Assembly: GCA_035532755.1 (NCBI GenBank)
Contig: DATKQI010000356.1
Location: 1-5,939, forward strand
DNA from: DATKQI01 sp035532755
Lineage (GTDB): Bacteria > Pseudomonadota > Alphaproteobacteria > Acetobacterales > Acetobacteraceae
Direction: 5' to 3'
Length of the DNA: 5,939 nucleotides
Shown here: piece after piece, positions 1 through 5,632 of the stretch
How the letters are laid out: each line of letters begins with the position of its first letter
How positions within the stretch are numbered: the stretch's first letter is position 1
Made by a program: the position numbers and the translations under genes
The notes under the pieces: generated by a model
Databases searched by the model: none
Told to the model about the DNA's origin: nothing
Seen by the model: only the letters and a program-made list of their open reading frames with translations

Positions 1-87
1 TACCCCTTATGATGGCCGTGAAAATTGTGCTTGCGTCTATAGGAAACCTGGACGGAGATGCTCGGGGCAGGCCGGCATCGAGGCTCG

Positions 88-150
88 CGCGCCCAGGGTC
101 CGCCACCTGAATGCCTGGACCCCGGCCTGCGCCGGGGTGACGGGTGGGGG
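88..150 (+). repeat. REP-like palindromic unit, copy 1
   Basis: The unit has a flank starting CGCGCCCAGG (88-97), then GCCTGG, then a perfect 8-bp stem: ACCCCGGC at 119-126, loop CTGC, and GCCGGGGT at 131-138. It ends in GACGGGTGGGGG. The same flank-stem-tail order returns at 321-377 and 5706-5765. Small palindromes of this type are common as dispersed extragenic elements in GC-rich alphaproteobacteria. The family assignment is by resemblance only. Confidence 0.7.
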
Positions 151-203
151 TGGGGCGGCGTGCCGAAGCCGGCGCTACCCGCCGCTGATCGCCGTCATCA
201 CCC

Positions 204-764
204 ATGTGTGGAACGGCCCGCGCCGGCATGACGGGTGGGGGCGGGGCGTGCCGCACCTCGTACGCCCCGCCACACCCGCCTCTCCACCGTCATGCCGGCG
301 AAGGCCGGTATCCAGGCCCACGCGCCCAGGCCGGCGACCTGAAAGCCTGGACCCCGGCATGCGCCGGTGGGGGCGGGGCGGGCGCGTTCGCCCACAAGCT
401 CGATCCGCCTGCCCTGCACCTGGCCGCCGCGCGGCTGGGCCGGCTGCTGGGCGCGGGGCTGCTCAGCGGGGCCGAGTGCCGCGCCGCGCTCGATGCCGCC
501 GCCCCGCGGGCGGGGCCGGACCGCAACGGGCTGCGGATGCGGCTTGCGCATACTCTATATGATGCGGCGGACGCGTTCGCCTCCGCCCGCGCGGCGGCGA
601 TCCGCTCGGTGCGCCGCGCGCTGGCCCCGCCGATCGCCGCGCGCGCCCCGCGGGCCGTGCTGGAAGCAGCGGCGGCGGAGGCGAACCGCGGGCCGGGCCG
701 GCTGCCGCGCCGGGCGCTCGCGGCGCTGGTGGCGGCGGACGTGGGGCGCGCGCTCCATGGATGA
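204..764 (+). CDS. Primase C-terminal-tail-like protein, true start uncertain, possibly truncated
   Basis: From about position 378 this frame gives an Ala/Arg-rich helical protein. The segment LHLAAARLGRLLGAGLLSG, the following AALDAAAPRAG and the later RMRLAHTLYDAADA resemble the small helical tail of phage and plasmid primases, which carries the pattern 'A..LG.lv..G.l....v...L..AA'. No zinc-binding, Toprim or prim-pol catalytic motif is present. The only in-frame ATGs upstream are at 204 and 228. Neither has a Shine-Dalgarno, and both lie inside REP-like repeats, so the first 58 or so residues are repeat-derived and probably not real protein. The next ATG, at 537, would remove half of the recognisable segment. 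The stop overlaps the helicase ATG by 8 bases (ATGGATGA), which suggests translational coupling and an intact 3' end. Read either as a small gene of a replication module or as a remnant cut at its 5' end by the repeat. The primase link is weak similarity from memory of the family. Confidence 0.5.
   Translation: MCGTARAGMTGGGGACRTSYAPPHPPLHRHAGEGRYPGPRAQAGDLKAWTPACAGGGGAGAFAHKLDPPALHLAAARLGRLLGAGLLSGAECRAALDAAAPRAGPDRNGLRMRLAHTLYDAADAFASARAAAIRSVRRALAPPIAARAPRAVLEAAAAEANRGPGRLPRRALAALVAADVGRALHG
220..244 (+). repeat. REP-like unit, partial (3' half only)
   Basis: GCGCCGGCATGACGGGTGGG matches the right half and tail of the full units at 131-150 and 5745-5760, with the stem changed to GCCGGCATGAC. 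The left arm (GCCTGGACCCCGG) is missing, so this looks like a truncated or decayed copy. Confidence 0.5.
288..317 (-). repeat. REP-like unit, inverted copy
   Basis: Read on the - strand this is GCCTGGATACCGGCC, TTC, then GCCGGCATGACG: the same unit as copy 1 with two stem bases changed (ATACCGGC for ACCCCGGC). The right arm is changed to match partly, GCCGGCAT. It faces the unit at 345-377, so the two form an inverted pair separated by a spacer of about 27 bases, like the paired BIME arrangement of REP elements. Confidence 0.65.
321..377 (+). repeat. REP-like unit, copy with damaged right arm
   Basis: The flank CGCGCCCAGGCCGGCGACCT and the left arm GCCTGGACCCCGGC (345-358) are almost identical to the unit at 5706-5765. 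The right arm is shortened: GCCGGT at 363-368 in place of GCCGGGGT, and the GACGG tail is lost. The apparent coding sequence of the primase-tail protein emerges directly from the end of this unit, so the unit and the gene are joined without a spacer. Confidence 0.65.
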
Positions 765-1977
765 CAGCGCTGCCATCTGGGCCGCATACGAGGCCGCCGC
801 CGCCCCGCTGATCGCCACCCCGGCCGGCCTGCCCGCACCGGGGCGGATTCCGCCGCGCGAGTGGCTGTATGGCACCCGGCTGCTCCGCCGCTTCGTCTCC
901 GTGCTCGTCGCCCCCGGCGGGGTGGGCAAATCGGCCTATGCGCTGGCGCAGGCGCTGGCGCTCGCCACCGGCCGGCCGATCCTGGCGGAAGCCGTGCACC
1001 ACCGGGTGAACGCCTGGGTGCTCAACCTCGAAGACCCGATGGACGAGCTGGACCGGCGGGTGGCCGCGCTGATGATCCGCCACCGCATCGCGCCCGAGGA
1101 GGTGGCGGGCCGGCTGTTCCTGCATTCGGGCCGCGCCCGGCGGGTGACGATGGCAACGGAGGGGCCATCCGGCCGGATCGTGCATCCCGACAAGCCGGGG
1201 CTGATCGCCGCGGCGCGGGCCGCTTCCATCGGCCTCATCACCATAGACCCGTTCGTGAAATCCCACGGGCTGGACGAGAACGCGAACCGCGAGATGGACG
1301 CGGCCGCCACCGCCTGGGCGGAGGTGGCGGAGGAAACGGGTGCGGCCGTGCAGCTTGTCCATCACGTGCGCAAGCCCCCCGCCGGCACCACGGCCGTTGC
1401 GGATATAGACGCCGCGCGCGGGGCGAAGGCGCTGACGGATGCCGCGCGCGTGGGCCTCGTGATGAGCACGATGAGCGAGGAGGAGGCCGCGGCGCTGAAC
1501 GTGCCGCCGACGGAACGCTGGCGCCACGTCCGGCTGGACGACGCGAAGGCCAACATGGCCCCGCGGGCGGAGCGGGCGCGGTGGTTCCGGCTGGAGAGCA
1601 TCGCACTGCACAACGCCACCGGGGCGTATCCGCACGGGGACAATGTGGCCGCGCTCGCGCCGTGGTCTCCGCCCTCGCCCTTCGCCGGCCTCGGCCCGGA
1701 GCAGTGCAACGATGCGCTGGACCGCATCGCCGCGGGGCCGGCGGAAGGCGTGCTGTTCGCCGCCCGCCGCGGCGGGCTCGGCACCGCCCGCTGGGCCGGG
1801 CGGGTGCTGATGGACGGGTTCGGGGTGGCGGAGAGCCAGGCCGCCGCCGTGATCGCCGCCTGGCTGAAATCCGGCCTGCTGGAGGAAGCCGAATACCGGG
1901 ACCCCGGCCAGCGGAAAACCCGCCTGGGCGTGCGGGTGAACGACGAAAAGCGCCCCACCGCGGGCAATTTCACATGA
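757..1977 (+). CDS. RepA-like AAA_25 helicase ATPase
   Basis: The protein has 406 residues and is a RecA-fold ATPase like the RepA hexameric helicases of plasmids and prophages, which unwind DNA ahead of the fork using ATP. Motifs in order: Walker A GGVGKS (54-59); LEDP (91-94), which supplies the family's catalytic acid; Walker B LITIDPF (160-166); HHVRK (202-206), the usual sensor/motif 3 segment; and RGAKALTDAAR (221-231), matching the 'RGSSALxDxAR' block of the family. The C-terminal third is less conserved and probably contains a small helical or winged-helix region. The ATG at 757 was chosen because it overlaps the preceding stop and sits just before the conserved domain. An upstream GTG at 367 in the same frame would only add shadow sequence. 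Length is normal for the family. Its neighbours suggest the replication block of a mobile element. The partner origin and primase are not visible. The ATPase family is secure; the in vivo role is inferred. Confidence 0.9.
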   Translation: MDDSAAIWAAYEAAAAPLIATPAGLPAPGRIPPREWLYGTRLLRRFVSVLVAPGGVGKSAYALAQALALATGRPILAEAVHHRVNAWVLNLEDPMDELDRRVAALMIRHRIAPEEVAGRLFLHSGRARRVTMATEGPSGRIVHPDKPGLIAAARAASIGLITIDPFVKSHGLDENANREMDAAATAWAEVAEETGAAVQLVHHVRKPPAGTTAVADIDAARGAKALTDAARVGLVMSTMSEEEAAALNVPPTERWRHVRLDDAKANMAPRAERARWFRLESIALHNATGAYPHGDNVAALAPWSPPSPFAGLGPEQCNDALDRIAAGPAEGVLFAARRGGLGTARWAGRVLMDGFGVAESQAAAVIAAWLKSGLLEEAEYRDPGQRKTRLGVRVNDEKRPTAGNFT

Positions 1978-1988
1978 GGGAATCACGC

Positions 1989-2582
1989 ATGAAACCGATC
2001 ACGCGGCTGGCGGATGGCGCGGTGCATGGCGCGTTTGCAGGGGCGGTGCGGCCGGCGGCGCCCGGTGCGCCATACCCCCCGGCTTTGCCGGGGGGATATG
2101 GCGGCCACCCGGCGCGCCCCGCATGGCGCGCACCTGGCACGCATGGCGCGGAGCATGGCGCATTCGACGCGGCACTGGTGATCCACCGGCTGGAGGAGGC
2201 GGGGATGACCCTGCTCGCCCTGCCCGGCACCGGCCATACCACGAAGCTGCGCACCAGTGCGCTCGAGATCGTCCGCCCCGTGGTGGAGGCGTATGGGTGG
2301 GAAGGTGCGCGCCTGCGCCCGGCCGTGCCCTCCGCCGCGCGCATCACCCGCATGGACGAGGCGCTGGCCTGGGTGCTGCTGATCCCGCGGCAGAAGGTGG
2401 TGATCCGCCGCATCGTGGGCGCACGATCCCTGGTGAGCCCGATCACCGAACGCCACCTGTTCTCCTGGCGGCGGCTGGGCGCCACCGTGGGGGCGGACCA
2501 CAAGGCGGTGCAGCGGTGGCACGCGCAGGGGGTGGAGATGATCGTGGCGGGGTTGGGCGGGGCGGATGCACGCCTGGGTTGA
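1989..2582 (+). CDS. DUF6362-like protein with C-terminal HTH
   Basis: The protein has 197 residues. Residues 61-185 fit the DUF6362 pattern found in phage-related proteins: HRLEEAGMTLLALP (66-79), a helical segment, ARITRMDEALAWVLLIPRQK (117-136), then RRIVGARS and a probable helix-turn-helix around FSWRRLGATVGADHKAVQRW (158-177). This points to a DNA-binding role, but no molecular function is established for the family to my knowledge. Start choice: the ATG at 1989 has GAGGGA seven bases upstream. The in-frame ATG at 1974 overlaps the helicase stop (ATGA) but has no ribosome site; it would add only MRESR. The first 60 residues are Gly/Ala/Pro-rich, contain a DNA hairpin and a duplicated HGAF peptide, and look inserted or fast-evolving. 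Co-directional and almost contiguous with the helicase, so probably the same transcript. Family assignment is from memory of the motif and is moderately sure. Confidence 0.75.
   Translation: MKPITRLADGAVHGAFAGAVRPAAPGAPYPPALPGGYGGHPARPAWRAPGTHGAEHGAFDAALVIHRLEEAGMTLLALPGTGHTTKLRTSALEIVRPVVEAYGWEGARLRPAVPSAARITRMDEALAWVLLIPRQKVVIRRIVGARSLVSPITERHLFSWRRLGATVGADHKAVQRWHAQGVEMIVAGLGGADARLG
2064..2109 (+). repeat. Long imperfect hairpin inside the DUF6362-like gene
   Basis: The core is a perfect 9-bp stem: CCCCCCGGC at 2075-2083, loop TTT, GCCGGGGGG at 2087-2095. Leaving the A at 2096 unpaired, the stem continues with CATA (2071-2074) against TATG (2097-2100), then CGC (2068-2070) against GCG (2101-2103). 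With two more single-base bulges, GGTG (2064-2067) pairs with bases up to 2109. The whole reads as about 20 base pairs with three bulges. It lies in frame in the coding sequence and encodes PYPPALPGGYGG-type low-complexity peptide. It has no T-tract, so it is not a typical terminator. Confidence 0.75.
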
Positions 2583-2613
2583 ATCCGGCGCGGCGGTGTG
2601 GCCATGTCGTTCC

Positions 2614-3012
2614 ATGATGGATGAGACGCGATTCCCGGCCGCACCGCCGGCCGGCCTGCGCAGAATGTGGGCCTCCCGCATCCTGTTGTGCGTGAACGTG
2701 GCCGTTCTTGTTGTTCTGCTCGGACTGTTCATCGGCAGGGGCGCGGCGTTTGCCGCCCCGTGGGACGGGCCTGCGGTCGCGACCGTCGCGCTCGCGGCCG
2801 CCACGGTCGTGCTGGCGGCGGTGGCGATTGCGGTGGGCTTGCTGGCCGTTTGGGGCTACACCACATTGCGGGAACACGCCGGGAGCGTCGCGGCCGCAGC
2901 CGCCGGCGCTGCTGCGGACGAGGCGATGCAGAAACTGGTCAAACAATGGGGCATCAGCCCCGACGACCCATCGGCGAACGACGAGATCGCCAGAGCCTAC
3001 GAGAAGGAATAG
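2614..3012 (+). CDS. Two-helix membrane protein, unknown function
   Basis: A product of 132 residues from this start, not recognised as a named family. Two clear hydrophobic helices are visible: roughly 23-41 (ILLCVNVAVLVVLLGLFIG) and 54-81 (starting AVATVALAAATVVLA). A polar, Ala-rich tail follows, probably helical at 83-110 and ending ISPDDPSANDEIARAYEKE. An even number of helices puts both ends on the same side, likely the cytoplasm. Start is uncertain: ATG at 2566 gives 148 residues but overlaps the previous gene by 17 bases and adds residues with poor codons (CCA TGT CGT TCC). ATGs at 2614, 2617 and 2665 are alternatives, and none has a good ribosome site. The stop lies six bases before the ATG of the ImmA-like peptidase, so the two are surely co-translated. 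It could be a membrane anchor, substrate or partner of that peptidase; this is inference from position only. Codon use is somewhat less GC-biased than in the helicase gene. Confidence 0.75.
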   Translation: MMDETRFPAAPPAGLRRMWASRILLCVNVAVLVVLLGLFIGRGAAFAAPWDGPAVATVALAAATVVLAAVAIAVGLLAVWGYTTLREHAGSVAAAAAGAAADEAMQKLVKQWGISPDDPSANDEIARAYEKE

Positions 3013-3018
3013 GCCCGG

Positions 3019-3534
3019 ATGTCAGGATTGGCCGCACCCACCCTGCCCTCCCGTCATCGGGAACGCACGCCGATGGAGATTGCCGGATCGTACCTCCAGC
3101 GCGCGCCGGTCGATCTTTCGGGGATGGCCGCAGCGCTCGGCCTTGCCGTGAACATGAATGCGACGATGCCGGCGGGACTGTCCGGCCGGATCATCCGCGG
3201 GGGAGACGGCGCGGCGGGTTATCGCATCGAGATCAACGGAGCGCATTCGTCCAACCGCAAGCGCTTCACCCTGGCCCATGAGATCGCGCACTACCTGCTG
3301 CACCGGGACATGATCGGCGACGGCGTGGAAGACAGTGCGCTGTATCGCAGCCGGCTGAGCAGCGCGACCGAGACCGAGGCCAACCGCCTCGCCGCCGATT
3401 TGCTGATGCCCGCACCGCTGCTGCGGACGATCTACAACGCAGGCGTGCGATGGACCGCCGGGCTGACCCGGGCCTTCGAGGTATCGGAGGAAGCGATGGC
3501 GATCCGGCTCCGCCAGCTCCGGCTTGCGCCGTAA
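3019..3534 (+). CDS. ImmA/IrrE-family (M78) zinc metallopeptidase
   Basis: The protein has 171 residues. It shows the family signature FTLAHEIAHYLLH with zinc ligands H87 and H91 and catalytic E88, then the third-ligand block ATETEANRLAADLLMP (E120, or E118). Upstream, PVDLSGMAAALGLAVN is the usual N-terminal segment of the family, and GYRIEINGAHSSNRKRF the strand before the active helix. Known members cleave a partner DNA-binding repressor: ImmA cuts ImmR of ICEBs1, and IrrE/PprI cuts DdrO in Deinococcus. No HTH repressor of that kind is next to this gene; the close neighbour is a two-helix membrane protein ending six bases upstream. AAGGA at 3004-3008 lies ten bases before the chosen ATG, a rather long gap. 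An alternative ATG at 3073 (MEIAGSY) would still keep the full domain. Family is secure; substrate unknown. Confidence 0.92.
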   Translation: MSGLAAPTLPSRHRERTPMEIAGSYLQRAPVDLSGMAAALGLAVNMNATMPAGLSGRIIRGGDGAAGYRIEINGAHSSNRKRFTLAHEIAHYLLHRDMIGDGVEDSALYRSRLSSATETEANRLAADLLMPAPLLRTIYNAGVRWTAGLTRAFEVSEEAMAIRLRQLRLAP

Positions 3535-3555
3535 CCGAAGCCGGAACAGGCGGCG

Positions 3556-4404
3556 ATGAGCCGCACGCGTGCCAGCCTGGACGAAACCCGCGCCCGCTAC
3601 GCACAGCGCATGGCCGCGGCCAGCGGGTCCGACGATCCGCGGATTGCCAGCGCGTTCGCGCAGGTGCCGCGGGAGGCGTTCCTGCCGCCGGGGCCGTGGA
3701 AGATCATGGTGAACGGGCGGTATGTGGAAACGCCCGATGCCGATCCGGCGCAGCTGTACCACAACGTGCTGGTGGCGCTGGATGCGCGCCGGCGCATCAA
3801 CAACGGGGAGCCGTTCCTGCACGCCGCCTGGCTGGGCGCGGTGGCCCCGAAGGCCGGGGAGCATTGCTGCCACATCGGCGTGGGCGGCGGCTATTATACG
3901 GCCATTCTCTCCGTGCTCGTCTCCCCCGGCGGGCGGGTGGACGGGTTCGAGATCGACGAGGGGCTGGCCGTGCGGGCGCGGGCAAACCTCGCCCCGTTCG
4001 ACAATGCGCGCGTGATCGCGGGCGATGCGACGATCCTGCCCATCCCGCCCGCAGACCTGATCTACGTGAACGCCGCCGTTTCCGCCCCGCCGGCTTCCTG
4101 GCTGCAAGCGCTGCGCCCCGGCGGGCGGATGATCTTCCCCTGGCGGCCGGGCGAGGGCATCGGGCTTGCCATGCTGCTGCGCCGGGCCGGCCGCGGCTTC
4201 GCGGTGAAGCCGCTGTCCCCGGCCTGGTTCATCCCCTGCGCCGGCGCATCGGGCAGCGCGGGCTGCACGAAGACGCCCGATTGGCGGGGGGCGCATGCCG
4301 CCCGCTCCGTCTGGCTGAACGCGGACCGCGCGCCGGACGGAACGGCGGTGGCGGCGTACGGGCACATGTGGTTCTCCGCCGAGCCGGGGCCGTTCGGGGA
4401 GTAG
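3556..4404 (+). CDS. Protein-L-isoaspartate O-methyltransferase-like SAM methyltransferase
   Basis: The protein has 282 residues, longer than classical PCMT (about 210-230). VPREAFLP (37-44) is the typical PCMT N-terminal motif. The SAM-binding motif I is HIGVGGGYYTA (106-116), the acidic ribose-binding end is FEID (131-134), and GDAT (156-159) and LRPGGRMIFPW (186-196) fit motifs II-III. In place of the classical substrate loop (ISQP...VA.M) it has YVETPDADPAQLYHNVLVAL and RINNGEPFLHA, which marks a separate PCMT-like subfamily common in GC-rich bacteria. Repair of isoaspartyl residues is therefore not assured; small-molecule or other protein substrates are possible. It starts 21 bases after the ImmA-like stop with a weak ribosome site (GGAAC), so is probably read through from that gene. 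It ends tail to tail with the ICMT-family gene. The methyltransferase fold is secure; the exact reaction is not. Confidence 0.85.
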   Translation: MSRTRASLDETRARYAQRMAAASGSDDPRIASAFAQVPREAFLPPGPWKIMVNGRYVETPDADPAQLYHNVLVALDARRRINNGEPFLHAAWLGAVAPKAGEHCCHIGVGGGYYTAILSVLVSPGGRVDGFEIDEGLAVRARANLAPFDNARVIAGDATILPIPPADLIYVNAAVSAPPASWLQALRPGGRMIFPWRPGEGIGLAMLLRRAGRGFAVKPLSPAWFIPCAGASGSAGCTKTPDWRGAHAARSVWLNADRAPDGTAVAAYGHMWFSAEPGPFGE

Positions 4405-4414
4405 GGCGGCCCGT

Positions 4415-4885
4415 TCAGATCCACCGGCGCACGCGCCGGCTGTAGCGCACCCAGGCCTGGCCGAAGCGGGCCTGCAACTGCTTCTCCTCCCGCTTGATGA
4501 AGATGTCGAGGAAGGGGATGTGAACGGCGGTGAAGACGAGTGCGGCGGGCGATCCCAGCAGCAGTGCCGCGCCGAAGAAGATGAACACGTTGCCGCCCAG
4601 ATACAGCGGGTTTCTGGAAAGGCCGTACGGGCCGGAGGTGAGCAGCGTGGCCTGCGCTTGCAGAGAGATCACCTTCATCCGGTGCTCGTAGAAATGGAAC
4701 GTGGCCCACACGCGCAGCAGGAATCCCGCGCACAGCAGCAGCAGCCCCGCCATCGTCGCCGGCACCGAACCGACGTTGCCGAGCCCGAGCAGCCGGTCCA
4801 CCCGCGTGCCGATGAAGGCGATGGCGAACCCGACGATCACGACGCCGATGTTGTGAAGGATGCTCTTGAAAAGATTCGCCGACAT
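4415..4885 (-). CDS. Isoprenylcysteine carboxyl methyltransferase (ICMT)-family membrane protein
   Basis: The protein has 156 residues. It has about four hydrophobic helices (near 12-26, 44-58, and two from about 94 to 126). The family signature is LLTSGPYGLSRNPLYLGG (81-98), followed by the C-terminal EEKQLQARFGQAWVRYSRRV, which holds the conserved Glu and the 'F...Y..Y...V.R' ending. The family (ICMT/PEMT, NnrU-related) uses SAM to methylate small or lipid substrates in the membrane. Bacterial members have no prenylated CAAX protein to act on, and their substrates are mostly unknown. Start: ATG at 4885 has GGAGGGG a few bases upstream on the - strand. An in-frame GTG at 4945 would overlap the toxin gene and lacks such a site. 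It starts 38 bases after the vapC stop in the same direction and may be co-transcribed with the toxin-antitoxin operon, probably without functional connection. Confidence 0.88.
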   Translation of the reverse strand: MSANLFKSILHNIGVVIVGFAIAFIGTRVDRLLGLGNVGSVPATMAGLLLLCAGFLLRVWATFHFYEHRMKVISLQAQATLLTSGPYGLSRNPLYLGGNVFIFFGAALLLGSPAALVFTAVHIPFLDIFIKREEKQLQARFGQAWVRYSRRVRRWI

Positions 4886-4923
4886 CCAGCCCCTCCCCGC
4901 ACCCGCCCGGAGTTCCCCGCCCG

Positions 4924-5352
4924 TCAGCCCGATGGAGCATGCCACGGATCGAGGAGCGGGGCGCCGGTGGGCGCGAAATCAGCCACGTTGCGGGTGGCCA
5001 CCGTCAGCCCGTGAACGAGCGCGGTCGCCGCGATCAGCCCGTCCCGGATCGGCCTGGGGTCCGGCACATGCAGGGCCGCGCTGCGGCGTGCCACGGCGGT
5101 ATCGACGGGCAGGATGCGCCCGGCGAAGGCGGGCAGCACGTGCTCATCGAGCCACGCGCGGAGAATCGCCCCGGTGGGCGGGTCCCGCCGCTCGGCCAGC
5201 AGCACGCCGATCTCCAGCTCCTGGACGACGATTGCCGACAGGAAGAGGCTCCCGGCCGGAACGCCGCGGGCCCAGCCGGCCACGTTGCGATCGGCCTTGC
5301 CCGCCCTCGCCTTCCGCAGCTCGGAAATCACGTTCGTATCGAGCAGGAACAT
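4924..5352 (-). CDS. vapC: VapC/FitB-type PIN-domain toxin ribonuclease
   Basis: The protein has 142 residues, the usual size for a VapC toxin. It is a magnesium-dependent ribonuclease that cuts RNA (often tRNA or rRNA) when free of its antitoxin. PIN acidic residues are in place: D5 in FLLDTNVISE with the conserved N7 and E11, E45 in VVQELEIG, D104 in IRDGLIAATA, and the late TRNVADF segment with D125. The ending 'NVADFAPTGAPLLDPW' is typical of FitB-like members. All four catalytic acids are visible, so the toxin looks active. The start ATG overlaps the antitoxin stop by one base (TGATG), which is the standard translational coupling. The specific RNA target cannot be read from sequence. Confidence 0.93.
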   Translation of the reverse strand: MFLLDTNVISELRKARAGKADRNVAGWARGVPAGSLFLSAIVVQELEIGVLLAERRDPPTGAILRAWLDEHVLPAFAGRILPVDTAVARRSAALHVPDPRPIRDGLIAATALVHGLTVATRNVADFAPTGAPLLDPWHAPSG

Positions 5353-5609
5353 CAGGCGAGGTCTGCCGGGCGGGCGGGATCGCGCATCGGCGGGATTTCA
5401 AGCACTGCGTCCTCGATGCCCGGCGGCAGGCCGAGCCTGTCGACGATGCTGCCCTGGCCCCCGGCCAGCCGCCGGTATTCCTCGATGCTGAGCAGCACAT
5501 GGGCGGGCTTGCCGCGATCGGTGATGAACACCGGCCCTGCCGTGGCCGCCTTCTTGGCGCGGCCGGTGTCCTGGTTGAACTCCCGGCTGGAGAGGGTCGT
5601 GATCGTCAT
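5352..5609 (-). CDS. vapB: Phd/YefM-family antitoxin of the VapC pair
   Basis: The protein has 85 residues. It starts MTITTLSSREFNQDTGRAKK, the standard Phd/YefM N-terminal DNA-binding fold ('SSREFNQD..RAKKAA..GPV.ITDRGKPAHVLLS'), followed by IEEYRRLAG and a C-terminal tail of about 35 residues (GLPPGIEDAVLEIPPMRDPA), which would wrap around the toxin. Antitoxins of this kind block the PIN active site and, with the toxin, repress their own promoter. Start: ATG at 5609 has GGAG eight bases upstream on the - strand. The open frame continues upstream to 5807, but only through the promoter and a REP-like repeat. An operator palindrome lies directly upstream. The label vapB is by function; the fold is Phd/YefM rather than AbrB-type. 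Confidence 0.92.
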   Translation of the reverse strand: MTITTLSSREFNQDTGRAKKAATAGPVFITDRGKPAHVLLSIEEYRRLAGGQGSIVDRLGLPPGIEDAVLEIPPMRDPARPADLA

Positions 5610-5632
5610 GTCCGGGTCTCCATTGATCCATG

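Larger units (their letters stand above)
1..377. other. Gene-free left flank: AT-richer leader followed by REP-like cluster
   Basis: No convincing gene is seen here. The first 60 bases are distinctly less GC-rich than the rest and could hold a promoter, but I could not find a well-spaced -35/-10 pair. The region from 88 onwards is made of palindromic repeat units, described separately. Reading frames cross the region, but their translations are the typical peptides produced by such repeats (for example RHAGEGRYPGP on the + strand) and are not protein-like. Confidence 0.6.

Noticed and set aside
88..377. CRISPR array
   Set aside because: The repeats are palindromic units in both orientations with unequal spacing and sequence decay, not identical direct repeats with unique spacers of constant length.
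2..562. Open frame from the left edge, possibly the end of a partial gene
   Set aside because: It runs through REP-like palindromes and gives non-protein-like sequence; its right part is a shadow of the primase-tail frame.
861..1973. Upstream extension of the DUF6362-like frame to 861
   Set aside because: It overlaps the helicase in another frame, and its translation is repetitive Arg/Gly/Ala. The ATG at 1989 has a good ribosome site.
463..1986. Long open frame of 507 codons on the - strand opposite the helicase
   Set aside because: It is the shadow of the helicase gene in GC-rich DNA. The translation is Arg/Gly/His/Pro-rich without any domain, while the + strand frame has complete ATPase motifs.
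3022..4365. 447-codon frame on the - strand opposite the ImmA-like and PCMT-like genes
   Set aside because: Same reason: no motif and a low-complexity composition, and it spans two well-supported genes on the other strand.
4424..4439. Hairpin CCGGCG-CACG-CGCCGG just past the converging stop codons, as a terminator
   Set aside because: The stem is only 6 bp, has no T-run on either strand, and lies within the ICMT-family coding sequence. GC-rich hairpins of this size are common here by chance.
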